This document shows, one piece after another, positions 1-6,964 of a stretch of DNA of 10,277 nucleotides; the stretch's first letter is position 1; every line of letters starts with the position of its first letter. A program made the position numbers and the translations under genes. The notes under the pieces are model-generated. The model was given only the letters and a program-made list of their open reading frames with translations, did not search any database and was not told the origin of the DNA. Location of the stretch: assembly GCA_009700715.1 (NCBI GenBank), contig WLLM01000015.1:1-10277 (forward strand), given 5' to 3'. The stretch is from Actinomycetota bacterium. Its GTDB lineage: Bacteria; Actinomycetota; Actinomycetes; Nanopelagicales; Nanopelagicaceae.

Positions 1-288
1 AATTAAATCCAAATCAATTGTTCGAGGCCCCCATTTTTCAATGCGCTCTCGCCCTAGAGCTATTTCGATGCCTTGAAGTACTGATAGTAAATCAAGTGCA
101 GGTAAATCACTTTCGGCGATACAAACCGCATTTAAATAATCAGGCTGTTCGATATCACTGACAGGTTTTGTCGAGAAATATTCAGAAACGGAAATCACAT
201 CAGTTGCCTCGCGCAACATTGCCACCGCTAAATCCATTTGTACTTTTGGATCACCAATATTGGCGCCTAGCGCGATTATCGCCTTCAT
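1..288 (-). CDS. folK: 6-hydroxymethyl-7,8-dihydropterin pyrophosphokinase, 3' part beyond the window
   Basis: FolK (HPPK) transfers pyrophosphate from ATP to 6-hydroxymethyl-7,8-dihydropterin, making the substrate that FolP joins to p-aminobenzoate; it is cytosolic. I translated it by hand: 96 codons run from ATG at 288 to the window edge with no stop. The N-terminus has the family's strand and loop (MKAIIALGANIGDP, residues 1-14). Residues 36-54 hold the usual YFSTKPV..-.-QPDYLNAV stretch. Residues 86-96 carry the HPPK signature W-G-PRTIDLDLI, whose two Asp residues bind magnesium in known HPPKs. The start ATG overlaps the folB stop (ATGA, 4 bp), so translational coupling is likely. About 60 C-terminal residues should lie outside the window. 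The identification is firm; only the end is missing. Confidence 0.95.
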   Translation of the reverse strand, partial: MKAIIALGANIGDPKVQMDLAVAMLREATDVISVSEYFSTKPVSDIEQPDYLNAVCIAESDLPALDLLSVLQGIEIALGRERIEKWGPRTIDLDLI

Positions 289-641
289 CGCGAAATTGTC
301 ACCGAAATATCTTTTACTTCTGCATCAACAGGCGCTTGTGGTTTATGCACGGTAATCGTCACCCGCGAAGCCTGGGCGAAGGTAACTTTAATTCGCTCGG
401 CGATGCGTCCTGCTAATTTTTCAATGAGTGAGACTGGATTTGTTGTGATCTCTTCAACAACTAAATCAGTAACTTCAGCGTAGTTAATTGTGTCTTTTAC
501 ATCATCGCTAACACTGGCGCGGGTCAGATCAACTTCAAGGTCAACATCGACATAGAAATCTTGGCCATTGGCACGTTCCGAATCAAAGACTCCGTGATAG
601 CCAAAGCCTTTGATTCCGGTAATTCGAATTAAATCAGCCAT
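285..641 (-). CDS. folB: dihydroneopterin aldolase
   Basis: FolB cleaves 7,8-dihydroneopterin to 6-hydroxymethyl-7,8-dihydropterin and glycolaldehyde, feeding FolK. The protein has 118 residues, a normal length for this small octameric enzyme. Family motifs appear in order: GYHGVFDSER (14-23), GQDFYVDVDL (26-35), DTINYAEV (50-57), LIEKLAGRIAERI (72-84) and VHKPQAPV (98-105). The conserved active-site residues fall at Glu22, Tyr54, Glu74 and Lys100. As I recall, these are the same numbers used for the Staphylococcus aureus enzyme, so no catalytic residue appears to be missing. The ATG at 641 lies inside the end of folP (8-bp overlap) and the stop overlaps the folK start. No strong Shine-Dalgarno sequence is visible, so translation probably depends on coupling to folP. 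Confidence 0.96.
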   Translation of the reverse strand: MADLIRITGIKGFGYHGVFDSERANGQDFYVDVDLEVDLTRASVSDDVKDTINYAEVTDLVVEEITTNPVSLIEKLAGRIAERIKVTFAQASRVTITVHKPQAPVDAEVKDISVTISR

Positions 642-1395
642 GGCTTACAACTAACTCTTTATGTGGTTTCACACTATGAACTCTAACTGCCCAGATACTT
701 TTATCAAGCAAAGATTTGGTGAGCGCAACTGTCGCTTCTTCGCGCTCATCAGGAGTGCTACCCCCAAGGAAACGTTTCCGAGATCCGCCAATCAAAACTG
801 GAAAACCTAGATCAGTGAATTCATCGATACGTCTAAGAATTTCCCAGTTATGTTCTGCCTCTTTTGCAAAGCCCAAGCCTGGATCAATTATTAAGTTATT
901 TCGTGCGATTCCGGCTCTTAGTGCTAGATCCATCTGCAACTGCATTTCAGAGATGACTTCTGCAACTACATCGCCATAAACCGCGCGCGAATTCATACCC
1001 TTAGAATGGCCGCGCCAATGCATCAAAATGTATGGGCAACCCATTTCGGCAACGCTTTCGTGCATTAGATCATCGGCAATCCCACCACTAACGTCATTTA
1101 CGATGCTTGCCCCTGCTTCGATAGCAAGAACAGCTGTTTCGGCGCGCATAGTGTCGATGCTAATTGGAATACCTGCTTGTGAAAGTTTTTCTATAACTGG
1201 CAAGACGCGTGCTTGTTCTTCACGAGCGCTTACACGATCGGCACCAGGGCGCGTTGATTCTCCTCCAATATCGATTATGTCCACACCTTCAGCGATCATT
1301 TCGAGACCGCGCGCAACCGCCTTTTCATAAGTGTCATGTTTTCCACCATCTGCAAATGAATCTGGCGTGACATTTAAAATGCCCATTACCTTCAT
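634..1395 (-). CDS. folP: dihydropteroate synthase
   Basis: FolP condenses 6-hydroxymethyl-7,8-dihydropterin pyrophosphate with p-aminobenzoate to give 7,8-dihydropteroate; it is the sulfonamide target. The 253-residue TIM-barrel protein shows the family motifs in order: NVTPDSF (8-14), DIGGESTRPGA (42-52), SIDT (79-82), NDVSGG (100-105), MHWRGHSKGM (125-134, actinobacterial in style), DPGLGF (171-176) and GSRKRF (204-209). The final motif, RVHDV in most family members, reads RVHSV here (238-242): the anion-binding Arg and His are kept but Asp is replaced by Ser. The start ATG at 1395 gives a very short leader before the first barrel strand, shorter than many homologues; no better upstream start fits, since the folE stop is 15 bp away. 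There is no clear Shine-Dalgarno sequence. Because only one copy is visible and it sits among folE, folB and folK, it is likely the folate enzyme rather than a FolP2-type paralogue. Confidence 0.96.
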   Translation of the reverse strand: MKVMGILNVTPDSFADGGKHDTYEKAVARGLEMIAEGVDIIDIGGESTRPGADRVSAREEQARVLPVIEKLSQAGIPISIDTMRAETAVLAIEAGASIVNDVSGGIADDLMHESVAEMGCPYILMHWRGHSKGMNSRAVYGDVVAEVISEMQLQMDLALRAGIARNNLIIDPGLGFAKEAEHNWEILRRIDEFTDLGFPVLIGGSRKRFLGGSTPDEREEATVALTKSLLDKSIWAVRVHSVKPHKELVVSHG

Positions 1396-1410
1396 GATTA
1401 ACCGGTTTAT

Positions 1411-2022
1411 TTATCGATTAGTTATGAGGCTGATCGCTTCAGCGCGTGTTGCTGGATCGCGCAAAACTCCACGAACGGCGCTTGTGGTTGTGCGCGCTTG
1501 AGATTTACGCACTCCGCGCATTGACATGCATAGGTGTTCGCAATCAACGATAACGATTACACCCATTGGATTGAGAATATTTACCATCGCATCAGCAATT
1601 TGTGTTGTTAAACGTTCTTGCACCTGCGGACGACGCGCAAATAGATCTACAAGACGTGCAACTTTAGAAAGCCCAGTGATCTTTCCACTTGGGATATATC
1701 CGACGTGTGCAACTCCATGAAAGGGAGTTAAGTGATGTTCGCAATGGGAAAAGACTTCGATATCGCGAATGATTACTAGCTCTTCATGGCCGATATCAAA
1801 TGTTGTTGTAAGAACATCTTCTGGAGATTTCCAGAGTCCCTCAAAGTTCTCTTTAAAGGCTCGCGCTACGCGGGCAGGTGTCTCTTTTAAGCCTTCGCGA
1901 TCTGGATCTTCACCGAGTGCGAGAAGTAGTTCGCGAACTGCAGCCGTCGCACGCGCCTCATCGTATGGGTGCTGTGCACGCCCATCTTCTGGACCCATTG
2001 AAACGGGAGTTACATCGTTCAC
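1411..2022 (-). CDS. folE: GTP cyclohydrolase I, type IA (zinc enzyme)
   Basis: FolE converts GTP to 7,8-dihydroneopterin triphosphate and formate, the first step of folate synthesis. The protein has 203 residues with the tunnelling-fold signature: the zinc ligands correspond to Cys94 and His97 in [12 protein letters not shown] (92-103) and Cys165 in [11 protein letters not shown] (161-171). These match Cys110, His113 and Cys181 of the E. coli enzyme, so it is the zinc-dependent IA form, not the IB form. The C-terminus contains the usual [13 protein letters not shown] stretch (170-182). The chosen start is GTG at 2022, two bases after the ftsH TAA. Only a weak purine stretch (GAAGA) precedes it, so reinitiation after FtsH is likely. 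An alternative ATG at 1998 would remove eight non-conserved residues and has no better ribosome binding site. Confidence 0.96.
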   Translation of the reverse strand: MNDVTPVSMGPEDGRAQHPYDEARATAAVRELLLALGEDPDREGLKETPARVARAFKENFEGLWKSPEDVLTTTFDIGHEELVIIRDIEVFSHCEHHLTPFHGVAHVGYIPSGKITGLSKVARLVDLFARRPQVQERLTTQIADAMVNILNPMGVIVIVDCEHLCMSMRGVRKSQARTTTSAVRGVLRDPATRAEAISLITNR

Positions 2023-2024
2023 GC

Positions 2025-4094
2025 TTAATCTTCATCTTTCTTTGCGCTCTTGCGAACGCGTGAAGGTTTCTTCTCCGAGACTGGCTCAGTTGCAATTCGC
2101 TCTGGAACATCAACCGGTGGTTGTTGTGAAGGAATGCGGGTTGCAGATCCTGTCCATGCTGGACGACGTGGCCAAGAGTTAACTTTCTTGAAGATGGCTG
2201 CAATCTCTTCTTTATTTAGCGTTTCTTTCTCAAGAAGTTCGAGAACCATCGCGTCAAGAGTCGCACGATTTTCAACCAAGATATCAAAGGCTTCTTGATG
2301 AGCGTTTTCAATAAACTTACGAATTTCCGCATCAACTGTTGCTGCAACGCTTTCGGAGTAATCACGTTGGTGTCCATAGTCGCGACCCATAAATGGTTCA
2401 GATGCATCTGCACCAAGTTTGATTGCGCCGATTGTTTCGGTCATTCCGTATTGAGTAACCATAGCTCGGGCAAGCGCTGTCGCCTTTTCAATATCGTTAG
2501 ATGCACCGGTTGATGGGTCGTGGAAGATCAGTTCTTCAGCTGCGCGACCACCTAGCGAGTATGCAAGTTGATCTAACAACTGATTGCGAGTTGTTGAGTA
2601 CTTGTCATCATCTGGCAGAACCATTGTGTAACCAAGTGCGCGACCGCGCGGCATGATTGTGATCTTATGAACCGGATCAGTATGTGGAAGTGCATGCGCA
2701 ACAAGTGCGTGGCCGGCTTCGTGATACGCGGTGACGCGACGCTCTTCATCGGACATAATCCGTGATTTACGTTGTGGACCTGCCATCACGCGATCGATCG
2801 CCTCATCGATCTGGCTATTTGAAATGACTTTCTTCTCTTCGCGCGCTGCGAGCAAAGCTGCTTCGTTAAGCACATTTGCAAGATCGGCTCCAGTAAATCC
2901 GGGGGTACGACGCGCATATGTAATTAGATCTACTTCATCAGAGAGCGGCTTAGTTTTTGCGTGAACCTTAAGAATTTCTTCGCGACCCTTTAAATCAGGG
3001 CGATCAACTGCGATCTGACGATCAAAGCGACCTGGGCGAAGAAGCGCAGGATCTAAAACATCAGGACGGTTTGTTGCTGCGATCAAAATAACTTGTCCGC
3101 CTGATTCAAATCCATCCATCTCAACTAGTAATTGGTTAAGAGTTTGTTCGCGTTCGTCGTGACCGCCACCCATGCCAGCACCGCGTTGACGTCCAACTGC
3201 ATCAATTTCATCTACGAAGACAATGGCAGGTGCATTGGCTTTCGCCTGTGCAAATAGATCACGTACACGTGCCGCACCAACACCGACAAACATTTCTACG
3301 AAATCAGAACCAGAGATTGAATAGAACGGAACTTTTGCTTCGCCCGCAACAGCGCGCGCCAGAAGTGTCTTACCTGTTCCGGGAGGGCCATAGAGAAGTA
3401 CTCCTTTGGGAATTTTGGCGCCGAGTAACGCGTACTTAGGTGGATTGGCAAGAAAATCTTTAATCTCTTCAAGTTCGGCGATTGCTTCATCAGCGCCTGC
3501 AACATCTGCAAAGGTATTTTGTGGAACATCGTTATCTTGCAATTTCGCGCGAGATTTACCAAATGAGAAGACTCGGTTTCCACCTTGCGCATTGCTCATA
3601 AGGAAGAAGAAGAGGAAGCCAATTAAGAGAATTGGTGCAATGGAGAAAAGGAATGAGACAAATAGAGATTGTGAAGGAACATCAACGTTCCATCCTTTTA
3701 CTGGCGGATTAGCTGAAAGCGCATCAACCAGAGTCGGCTCTTGGCGAGCGATATATGAGGCTTCTACCTTGCTAGCGCCCTTAATTAGGTTGCCCGGCTT
3801 AAGGATTAGACGAATTTTCTGAGACTTATCAACTAATACCGCTGATTCAACTTCAGATTGCGAAATAGCATCGATCGCTTGTGATGTGCCGATCTCGGTA
3901 TAACGATTGCCTGCGCTAGTGATCTGGCCAAAGATTGATACAGCCAAGATCGCAACGACTATCCAGAAAAGTGGTCCGCGGAAAATTTTTCCAGCGCGAG
4001 TTGTAGGAGCTTTTTTGGCTGCCTTCTTATCTTTGTGCGACGTTGATGATTTTTTCTTCAACGATCCTTTTACATCTAGTTTTTTCTTATCCAT
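2025..4094 (-). CDS. ftsH: ATP-dependent zinc metalloprotease FtsH
   Basis: FtsH is a hexameric membrane-anchored AAA+ protease that extracts and degrades membrane and short-lived cytosolic proteins. The 689-residue protein has, in order: a lysine-rich N-terminal tail (1-38, 13 Lys), a first membrane helix (about 42-58), an extracytoplasmic FtsH_ext domain (about 62-142), a second helix (about 146-166), an AAA+ module and an M41 peptidase domain. In the AAA+ module I see Walker A GPPGTGKT (236-243), pore loop MFVGVGA (268-274), Walker B IVFVDEID (291-298) and the second region of homology (341-360). The peptidase has HEAGH (458-462, catalytic Glu459), with the third zinc ligand probably Asp534 in TGASNDI. 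The C-terminal tail (about 640-689) is polar and ends in a basic stretch. AAGGA overlapping the hpt stop is a possible Shine-Dalgarno site but sits 14 bases from the ATG. In Mycobacterium tuberculosis ftsH also directly precedes folE-folP1-folB-folK. Confidence 0.98.
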   Translation of the reverse strand: MDKKKLDVKGSLKKKSSTSHKDKKAAKKAPTTRAGKIFRGPLFWIVVAILAVSIFGQITSAGNRYTEIGTSQAIDAISQSEVESAVLVDKSQKIRLILKPGNLIKGASKVEASYIARQEPTLVDALSANPPVKGWNVDVPSQSLFVSFLFSIAPILLIGFLFFFLMSNAQGGNRVFSFGKSRAKLQDNDVPQNTFADVAGADEAIAELEEIKDFLANPPKYALLGAKIPKGVLLYGPPGTGKTLLARAVAGEAKVPFYSISGSDFVEMFVGVGAARVRDLFAQAKANAPAIVFVDEIDAVGRQRGAGMGGGHDEREQTLNQLLVEMDGFESGGQVILIAATNRPDVLDPALLRPGRFDRQIAVDRPDLKGREEILKVHAKTKPLSDEVDLITYARRTPGFTGADLANVLNEAALLAAREEKKVISNSQIDEAIDRVMAGPQRKSRIMSDEERRVTAYHEAGHALVAHALPHTDPVHKITIMPRGRALGYTMVLPDDDKYSTTRNQLLDQLAYSLGGRAAEELIFHDPSTGASNDIEKATALARAMVTQYGMTETIGAIKLGADASEPFMGRDYGHQRDYSESVAATVDAEIRKFIENAHQEAFDILVENRATLDAMVLELLEKETLNKEEIAAIFKKVNSWPRRPAWTGSATRIPSQQPPVDVPERIATEPVSEKKPSRVRKSAKKDED

Positions 4095-4111
4095 AAGCGC
4101 AGAGGCCGTCC

Positions 4112-4663
4112 TTACGAGTACATGTGCTTAGCGAGCACACCGACGAAGGAGAGGTTGCGATACTTCTCATTAAAATCAAGACCGTATCCGACTACGAAAT
4201 CTGGTGGAATATCAAAGCCGACGTATTTGCAATCAACTTCAACCTTGGCTGCTTCTGGCTTGCGCAAGATCGCAAGAATTTCCACACTTGCTGCACCTCG
4301 TGACATCAAGTTTGCACGCAACCAAGAAAGTGTTAGCCCTGAATCAACAATATCTTCGACGATCAAAATATTGCGGCCTGTGATGTCGCGATCAAGGTCC
4401 TTCAAAATACGAACAACTCCGCTGGACTTTGTGCCAGAACCGTATGACGAGACAGCCATCCAATCCATATCAATGTGGCGCTGCATCGCACGAGTTAAAT
4501 CTGCCATCGCCATGATTGCACCCTTTAGAACACCGACAAGAAGTAAGTCACGATCTTTGTAATCTGCATCTACGCGAGCAGCGAGCTCTGCAACTTTTTC
4601 GCGTAGTTGTTCTTCAGTAACGATTACGCGTTCAACATCGGTGCCGACAGCAGCTAGATCCAC
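4112..4663 (-). CDS. hpt: hypoxanthine phosphoribosyltransferase
   Basis: Hpt salvages hypoxanthine (and usually guanine) with PRPP to make IMP or GMP. The 183-residue protein shows the type I phosphoribosyltransferase fold: GVLKGA (44-49, PRPP pyrophosphate loop), the flexible loop SSYGSGTKSSG (72-82), the PRPP motif VEDIVDSGLTL (102-112) and the purine-binding tail DFVVGYGLDFNEKYRNL (155-171). SSYGS and VVRILKDLDRDI resemble mycobacterial Hpt closely. The start is GTG at 4663, supported by a strong AAGGAG seven bases upstream. ftsH follows after 17 bp. The 47-bp gap from tilS is the largest in this run downstream of tilS, so a separate promoter is possible, but I do not see a clear one. Substrate preference between hypoxanthine and guanine cannot be read from the sequence. 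Confidence 0.96.
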   Translation of the reverse strand: MDLAAVGTDVERVIVTEEQLREKVAELAARVDADYKDRDLLLVGVLKGAIMAMADLTRAMQRHIDMDWMAVSSYGSGTKSSGVVRILKDLDRDITGRNILIVEDIVDSGLTLSWLRANLMSRGAASVEILAILRKPEAAKVEVDCKYVGFDIPPDFVVGYGLDFNEKYRNLSFVGVLAKHMYS

Positions 4664-4670
4664 TTAAGGA

Positions 4671-4676
4671 CTCCTT
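4671..4676 (-). promoter_or_regulatory. Shine-Dalgarno site fixing the GTG start of hpt
   Basis: On the minus strand AAGGAG lies seven bases before GTG at 4663. It is one of only two strong ribosome binding sites in the window and decides the hpt start in the absence of a nearby ATG. It sits in a near-palindrome, AAGGA-G-TCCTT, with a single central base, too tight to form a stable hairpin by itself. Confidence 0.8.
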
Positions 4677-4710
4677 CTTATTTCGTAACTCGATGGGTGA
4701 TCTCAAGGAG

Positions 4711-5676
4711 TTAATTTGGGCGGGCCAAGAGCGAAAGTCTGCCCGAAATTCGGGCAACCTTCACACCACCTGGCAGGCTCGTTTCACCTTGTCCACGCCA
4801 AGAAGTGACTAGCGCCTCAACGGCGGCGAGGTGATCTGCGCTTACAGAGCCGCTGGGAGCCCCAGCCGCATAGATCGCAGCGCGCAAGATGCGGGAGCGG
4901 ATCGCACGTGGCAGCTCAGCCAAGGCAGCGCAATCCAAATCTTTGAGATCGACTCGAGAGATAACCGCCTGCGCCATCTCATCTAAAGCATCGGCATCAT
5001 CGCGCAAGATTGCGGCACTTCGCGAAAGAGCAGCAGCGATGCCCGGACCGATTTCAGATTCCATTAAAGGCAATACTTTGTTGCGCACTTTTACTCTTGT
5101 GAATTTTTCATTTTCATTATGCGGATCTTTCCAAGGGTTTAACTCTGCTTCCAAACATACGGCAACTGTTTGTTCGCGAGTGATATTTAAAAATGGGCGT
5201 GCATATTTTCCATTGACGACTGCCATGCCTGAAAGGGAACGTGTTCCTGAGCCGCGAGCTAAGCCAAGTAAAACTGTTTCTGCTTGATCATCGCGAGTAT
5301 GACCTAAGAAAATTTGCGATGCACCAAATGCGTGTGCAACAGAATCAAGTGCGGCGTATCTGGCGGTGCGTGCATCTGCTTCGAGTCCGGCGTTTTCCTC
5401 AACGGTGACTTTTTCAATTAAGACTTCTTGATAACCCATTTCTTTAAGTGCTACTTGAACTTTCTTTGCTTGATCTGCCGAACCAATTTGCAATTGATGA
5501 TCAATAGTCACACCAATTAGCGTGATCGCAAGATCAGGAGCTTCTTTAATTAGAGCGTATGCAAGAGCCAGCGAATCAGCGCCGCCCGAAACTGCAACAA
5601 GAGCGCAATCACCGGCTGTTAGATTCTCAAGAAAAGGGCGGACAGCGTTACGAAGGTCAACGAGCGCGCTGGTCAT
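4711..5676 (-). CDS. tilS: tRNA(Ile)-lysidine synthase
   Basis: TilS uses ATP and lysine to convert C34 of the CAU-anticodon isoleucine tRNA to lysidine, so that it reads AUA and is charged with isoleucine; it is essential in nearly all bacteria. The 321-residue protein is the short form. It has the PP-loop SGGADS (30-35), IDHQLQIGSAD (58-68), the signature HTRDDQAETVLLGLARGSG (126-144), RPFL (160-163) and DPHN.....TRVKVRNKVLP (184-203). The remaining residues form the helical TilS substrate-binding domain; the larger C-terminal domains of E. coli TilS are absent, as is usual in Actinobacteria. The ATG at 5676 comes nine bases after the stop of the upstream wall hydrolase, with only a weak AGAG before it. 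This suggests cotranscription from the hydrolase promoter. hpt follows after 47 bp. Confidence 0.96.
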   Translation of the reverse strand: MTSALVDLRNAVRPFLENLTAGDCALVAVSGGADSLALAYALIKEAPDLAITLIGVTIDHQLQIGSADQAKKVQVALKEMGYQEVLIEKVTVEENAGLEADARTARYAALDSVAHAFGASQIFLGHTRDDQAETVLLGLARGSGTRSLSGMAVVNGKYARPFLNITREQTVAVCLEAELNPWKDPHNENEKFTRVKVRNKVLPLMESEIGPGIAAALSRSAAILRDDADALDEMAQAVISRVDLKDLDCAALAELPRAIRSRILRAAIYAAGAPSGSVSADHLAAVEALVTSWRGQGETSLPGGVKVARISGRLSLLARPN

Positions 5677-5685
5677 GCGCTAACT

Positions 5686-6891
5686 CTAGACCCGACCGCC
5701 AAATGGCATAAGCCCGTTAATGCTGTAGATATTTGAGTAAAGCAGGCCTTTGCCCTTGGAGTTCGCTTCCCACATCATGCCGTTACCTGCGTAAATTGTG
5801 ATGTGGTGAATCGAAGAGATAGTTCCCTTGTATGAATAGAAAAGAAGGTCGCCGGGAACTAATTCATTTAACGAAACATGCTTTGTATAACCAGCGTATA
5901 GCGCTGAGTTAAGACGATCCCAGTTAGGCCAACTTAAACCGGCAGATTTATACGCTGCATAAACCAGACCAGAACAGTCGAATGAGTTAGGGCCTTGCGT
6001 TCCCCAGATATATGGCTTGCGTGCGAGAACTTGCTTCTTCGCGAAAGCGACTGCAACGGCACGTTGAGCTTCAGTTGTTCGAATTGTGGATCGACCCTTG
6101 AAGCCGATATCTGGCCAGACTTTCTTTTGACCACCAGTATTTGCGGCGGTATTTGCCAAGCTTTCTTCGAGCAAGGCAAGGGCGCGCTGTTGTTCAAGAG
6201 TAATTCTAACTTTCTTTGCACTAGCAAGTTCGCGTGCCAATTTATCTTGGATCGCTTGTAACTTATCCACTTCTTTCTGCTGAAGTGCGCGTGCTTCATC
6301 AGCTACCTTTTTTGCCGCTGCAACTTTTGCGGTCGCAGATTCTTGGGCAATCTTTGCTTGATCAGCTTTCACTTTCGCGGCGCGCGCAATTATCTCAGCA
6401 GCTTTATAGCGCTCTAGCGCCATTGTGTTCTGCATTCCTAATTTATCTAGAGTTGAAATCTGATCAATTAAATCTTGGGGTCCATTTGCACTTAGCAGTG
6501 GCTCGATATCGGTCATCGATCCACCCATGATGTAAGCGTTCGCCGCTAACTTTCCAATAACTCTATGCGCTTGGGCAACTTCTTCTTGAGTTTGTCTTGC
6601 ATACTCGGCGGCGGCGATTGCGGCGGCGGTTGCAATTGCTAACTCTTTCTTAGCCTTTACATATAAGGCTTGTGCTGCATTTGCTTTAGCAGTTAAACCG
6701 CGAAGCGTTTGATTCGCTGCCGCTAATTTTTTTGCGGCAGCATCTGCTGCTGCTTTCTTTGCTGCTTCCGCTTTCTTTGCAGCTTCAATCTGCGCCAGAG
6801 TTGGTTTTGGGGTGGCTGCGATTGCAGGGGTAACCGTCAGCGTTAAGCCAAAAATTACGGCTAACGTCAGCGCTTTTCTGCGATTAAACAC
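5686..6891 (-). CDS. secreted NlpC/P60 peptidoglycan hydrolase with N-terminal coiled coil
   Basis: This is probably a D,L-endopeptidase that cuts peptide stems in peptidoglycan outside the membrane. With the GTG start at 6891 it has 401 residues: a signal peptide (1-25; FNRRK, a hydrophobic core, then a likely AIA-A cleavage site); a long Ala/Lys/Gln-rich helical region (about 30-250) expected to form coiled coils; a short linker; and a C-terminal NlpC/P60 domain (about 275-401). The catalytic triad is complete by alignment to RipA of M. tuberculosis: Cys306 in FDCSGLVYAAY, His363 in IHHITIYAG and Glu375 in MMWEAN, with the same His-to-Glu spacing. The frame stays open to a TTG at 6930, but that would put 13 extra residues before the signal peptide, and a candidate -10 box lies downstream of it. 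tilS starts nine bases after the TAG stop. Coiled-coil plus NlpC/P60 proteins of this kind (RipC, CwlO) are often activated by FtsEX, which is not seen here. Confidence 0.9.
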   Translation of the reverse strand: MFNRRKALTLAVIFGLTLTVTPAIAATPKPTLAQIEAAKKAEAAKKAAADAAAKKLAAANQTLRGLTAKANAAQALYVKAKKELAIATAAAIAAAEYARQTQEEVAQAHRVIGKLAANAYIMGGSMTDIEPLLSANGPQDLIDQISTLDKLGMQNTMALERYKAAEIIARAAKVKADQAKIAQESATAKVAAAKKVADEARALQQKEVDKLQAIQDKLARELASAKKVRITLEQQRALALLEESLANTAANTGGQKKVWPDIGFKGRSTIRTTEAQRAVAVAFAKKQVLARKPYIWGTQGPNSFDCSGLVYAAYKSAGLSWPNWDRLNSALYAGYTKHVSLNELVPGDLLFYSYKGTISSIHHITIYAGNGMMWEANSKGKGLLYSNIYSINGLMPFGGRV

Positions 6892-6964
6892 AAAACCCCC
6901 AAGAGTTAAGCCCCCAGAATAAGTGAGCAATCTGTGTAACTCGGTTAGAAGGTAGCGAGTGTCG
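6892..6964 (-). promoter_or_regulatory. intergenic region with a possible promoter for the wall hydrolase-tilS run
   Basis: This 73-bp gap between the ABC permease stop and the hydrolase GTG is the largest in the window. On the minus strand TATTCT (6921 to 6916) fits the actinobacterial -10 pattern TANNNT and would place transcription start near 6909, giving a leader of about 17 bases. No convincing -35 is visible. Two five-G tracts lie at 6911-6915 and 6896-6900. The second, read as GGGGGT, can pair with anti-Shine-Dalgarno sequence through a G-U pair but is only three bases from the GTG. No terminator hairpin for the ABC operon is apparent, so readthrough from upstream is possible. Confidence 0.4.

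Noticed and set aside
1769..2182. Plus-strand open frame of 137 codons opposite folE and the end of ftsH
   Set aside because: It is antisense to two firmly identified genes, is rich in Ser and Arg as shadow frames usually are, and has no recognisable motif. The similar plus-strand frames at 3406-3822 and 4122-4562 were rejected for the same reason.
4664..4710. Terminator or riboswitch between tilS and hpt
   Set aside because: The 47-bp gap has no stem long enough for a terminator followed by a U-run and is too short for a known purine riboswitch.
6230..6800. Ala/Lys-rich part of the hydrolase as a DNA repeat array
   Set aside because: The Ala and Lys codons recur because of protein composition; no repeat unit of fixed length or sequence is visible.
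6936..6948. GTAAC-TCG-GTTAG inverted repeat upstream of the wall hydrolase as an MtrA-like regulator site
   Set aside because: The match is only four perfect base pairs per arm, the orientation does not clearly fit the known direct-repeat sites, and a motif this short is expected by chance.
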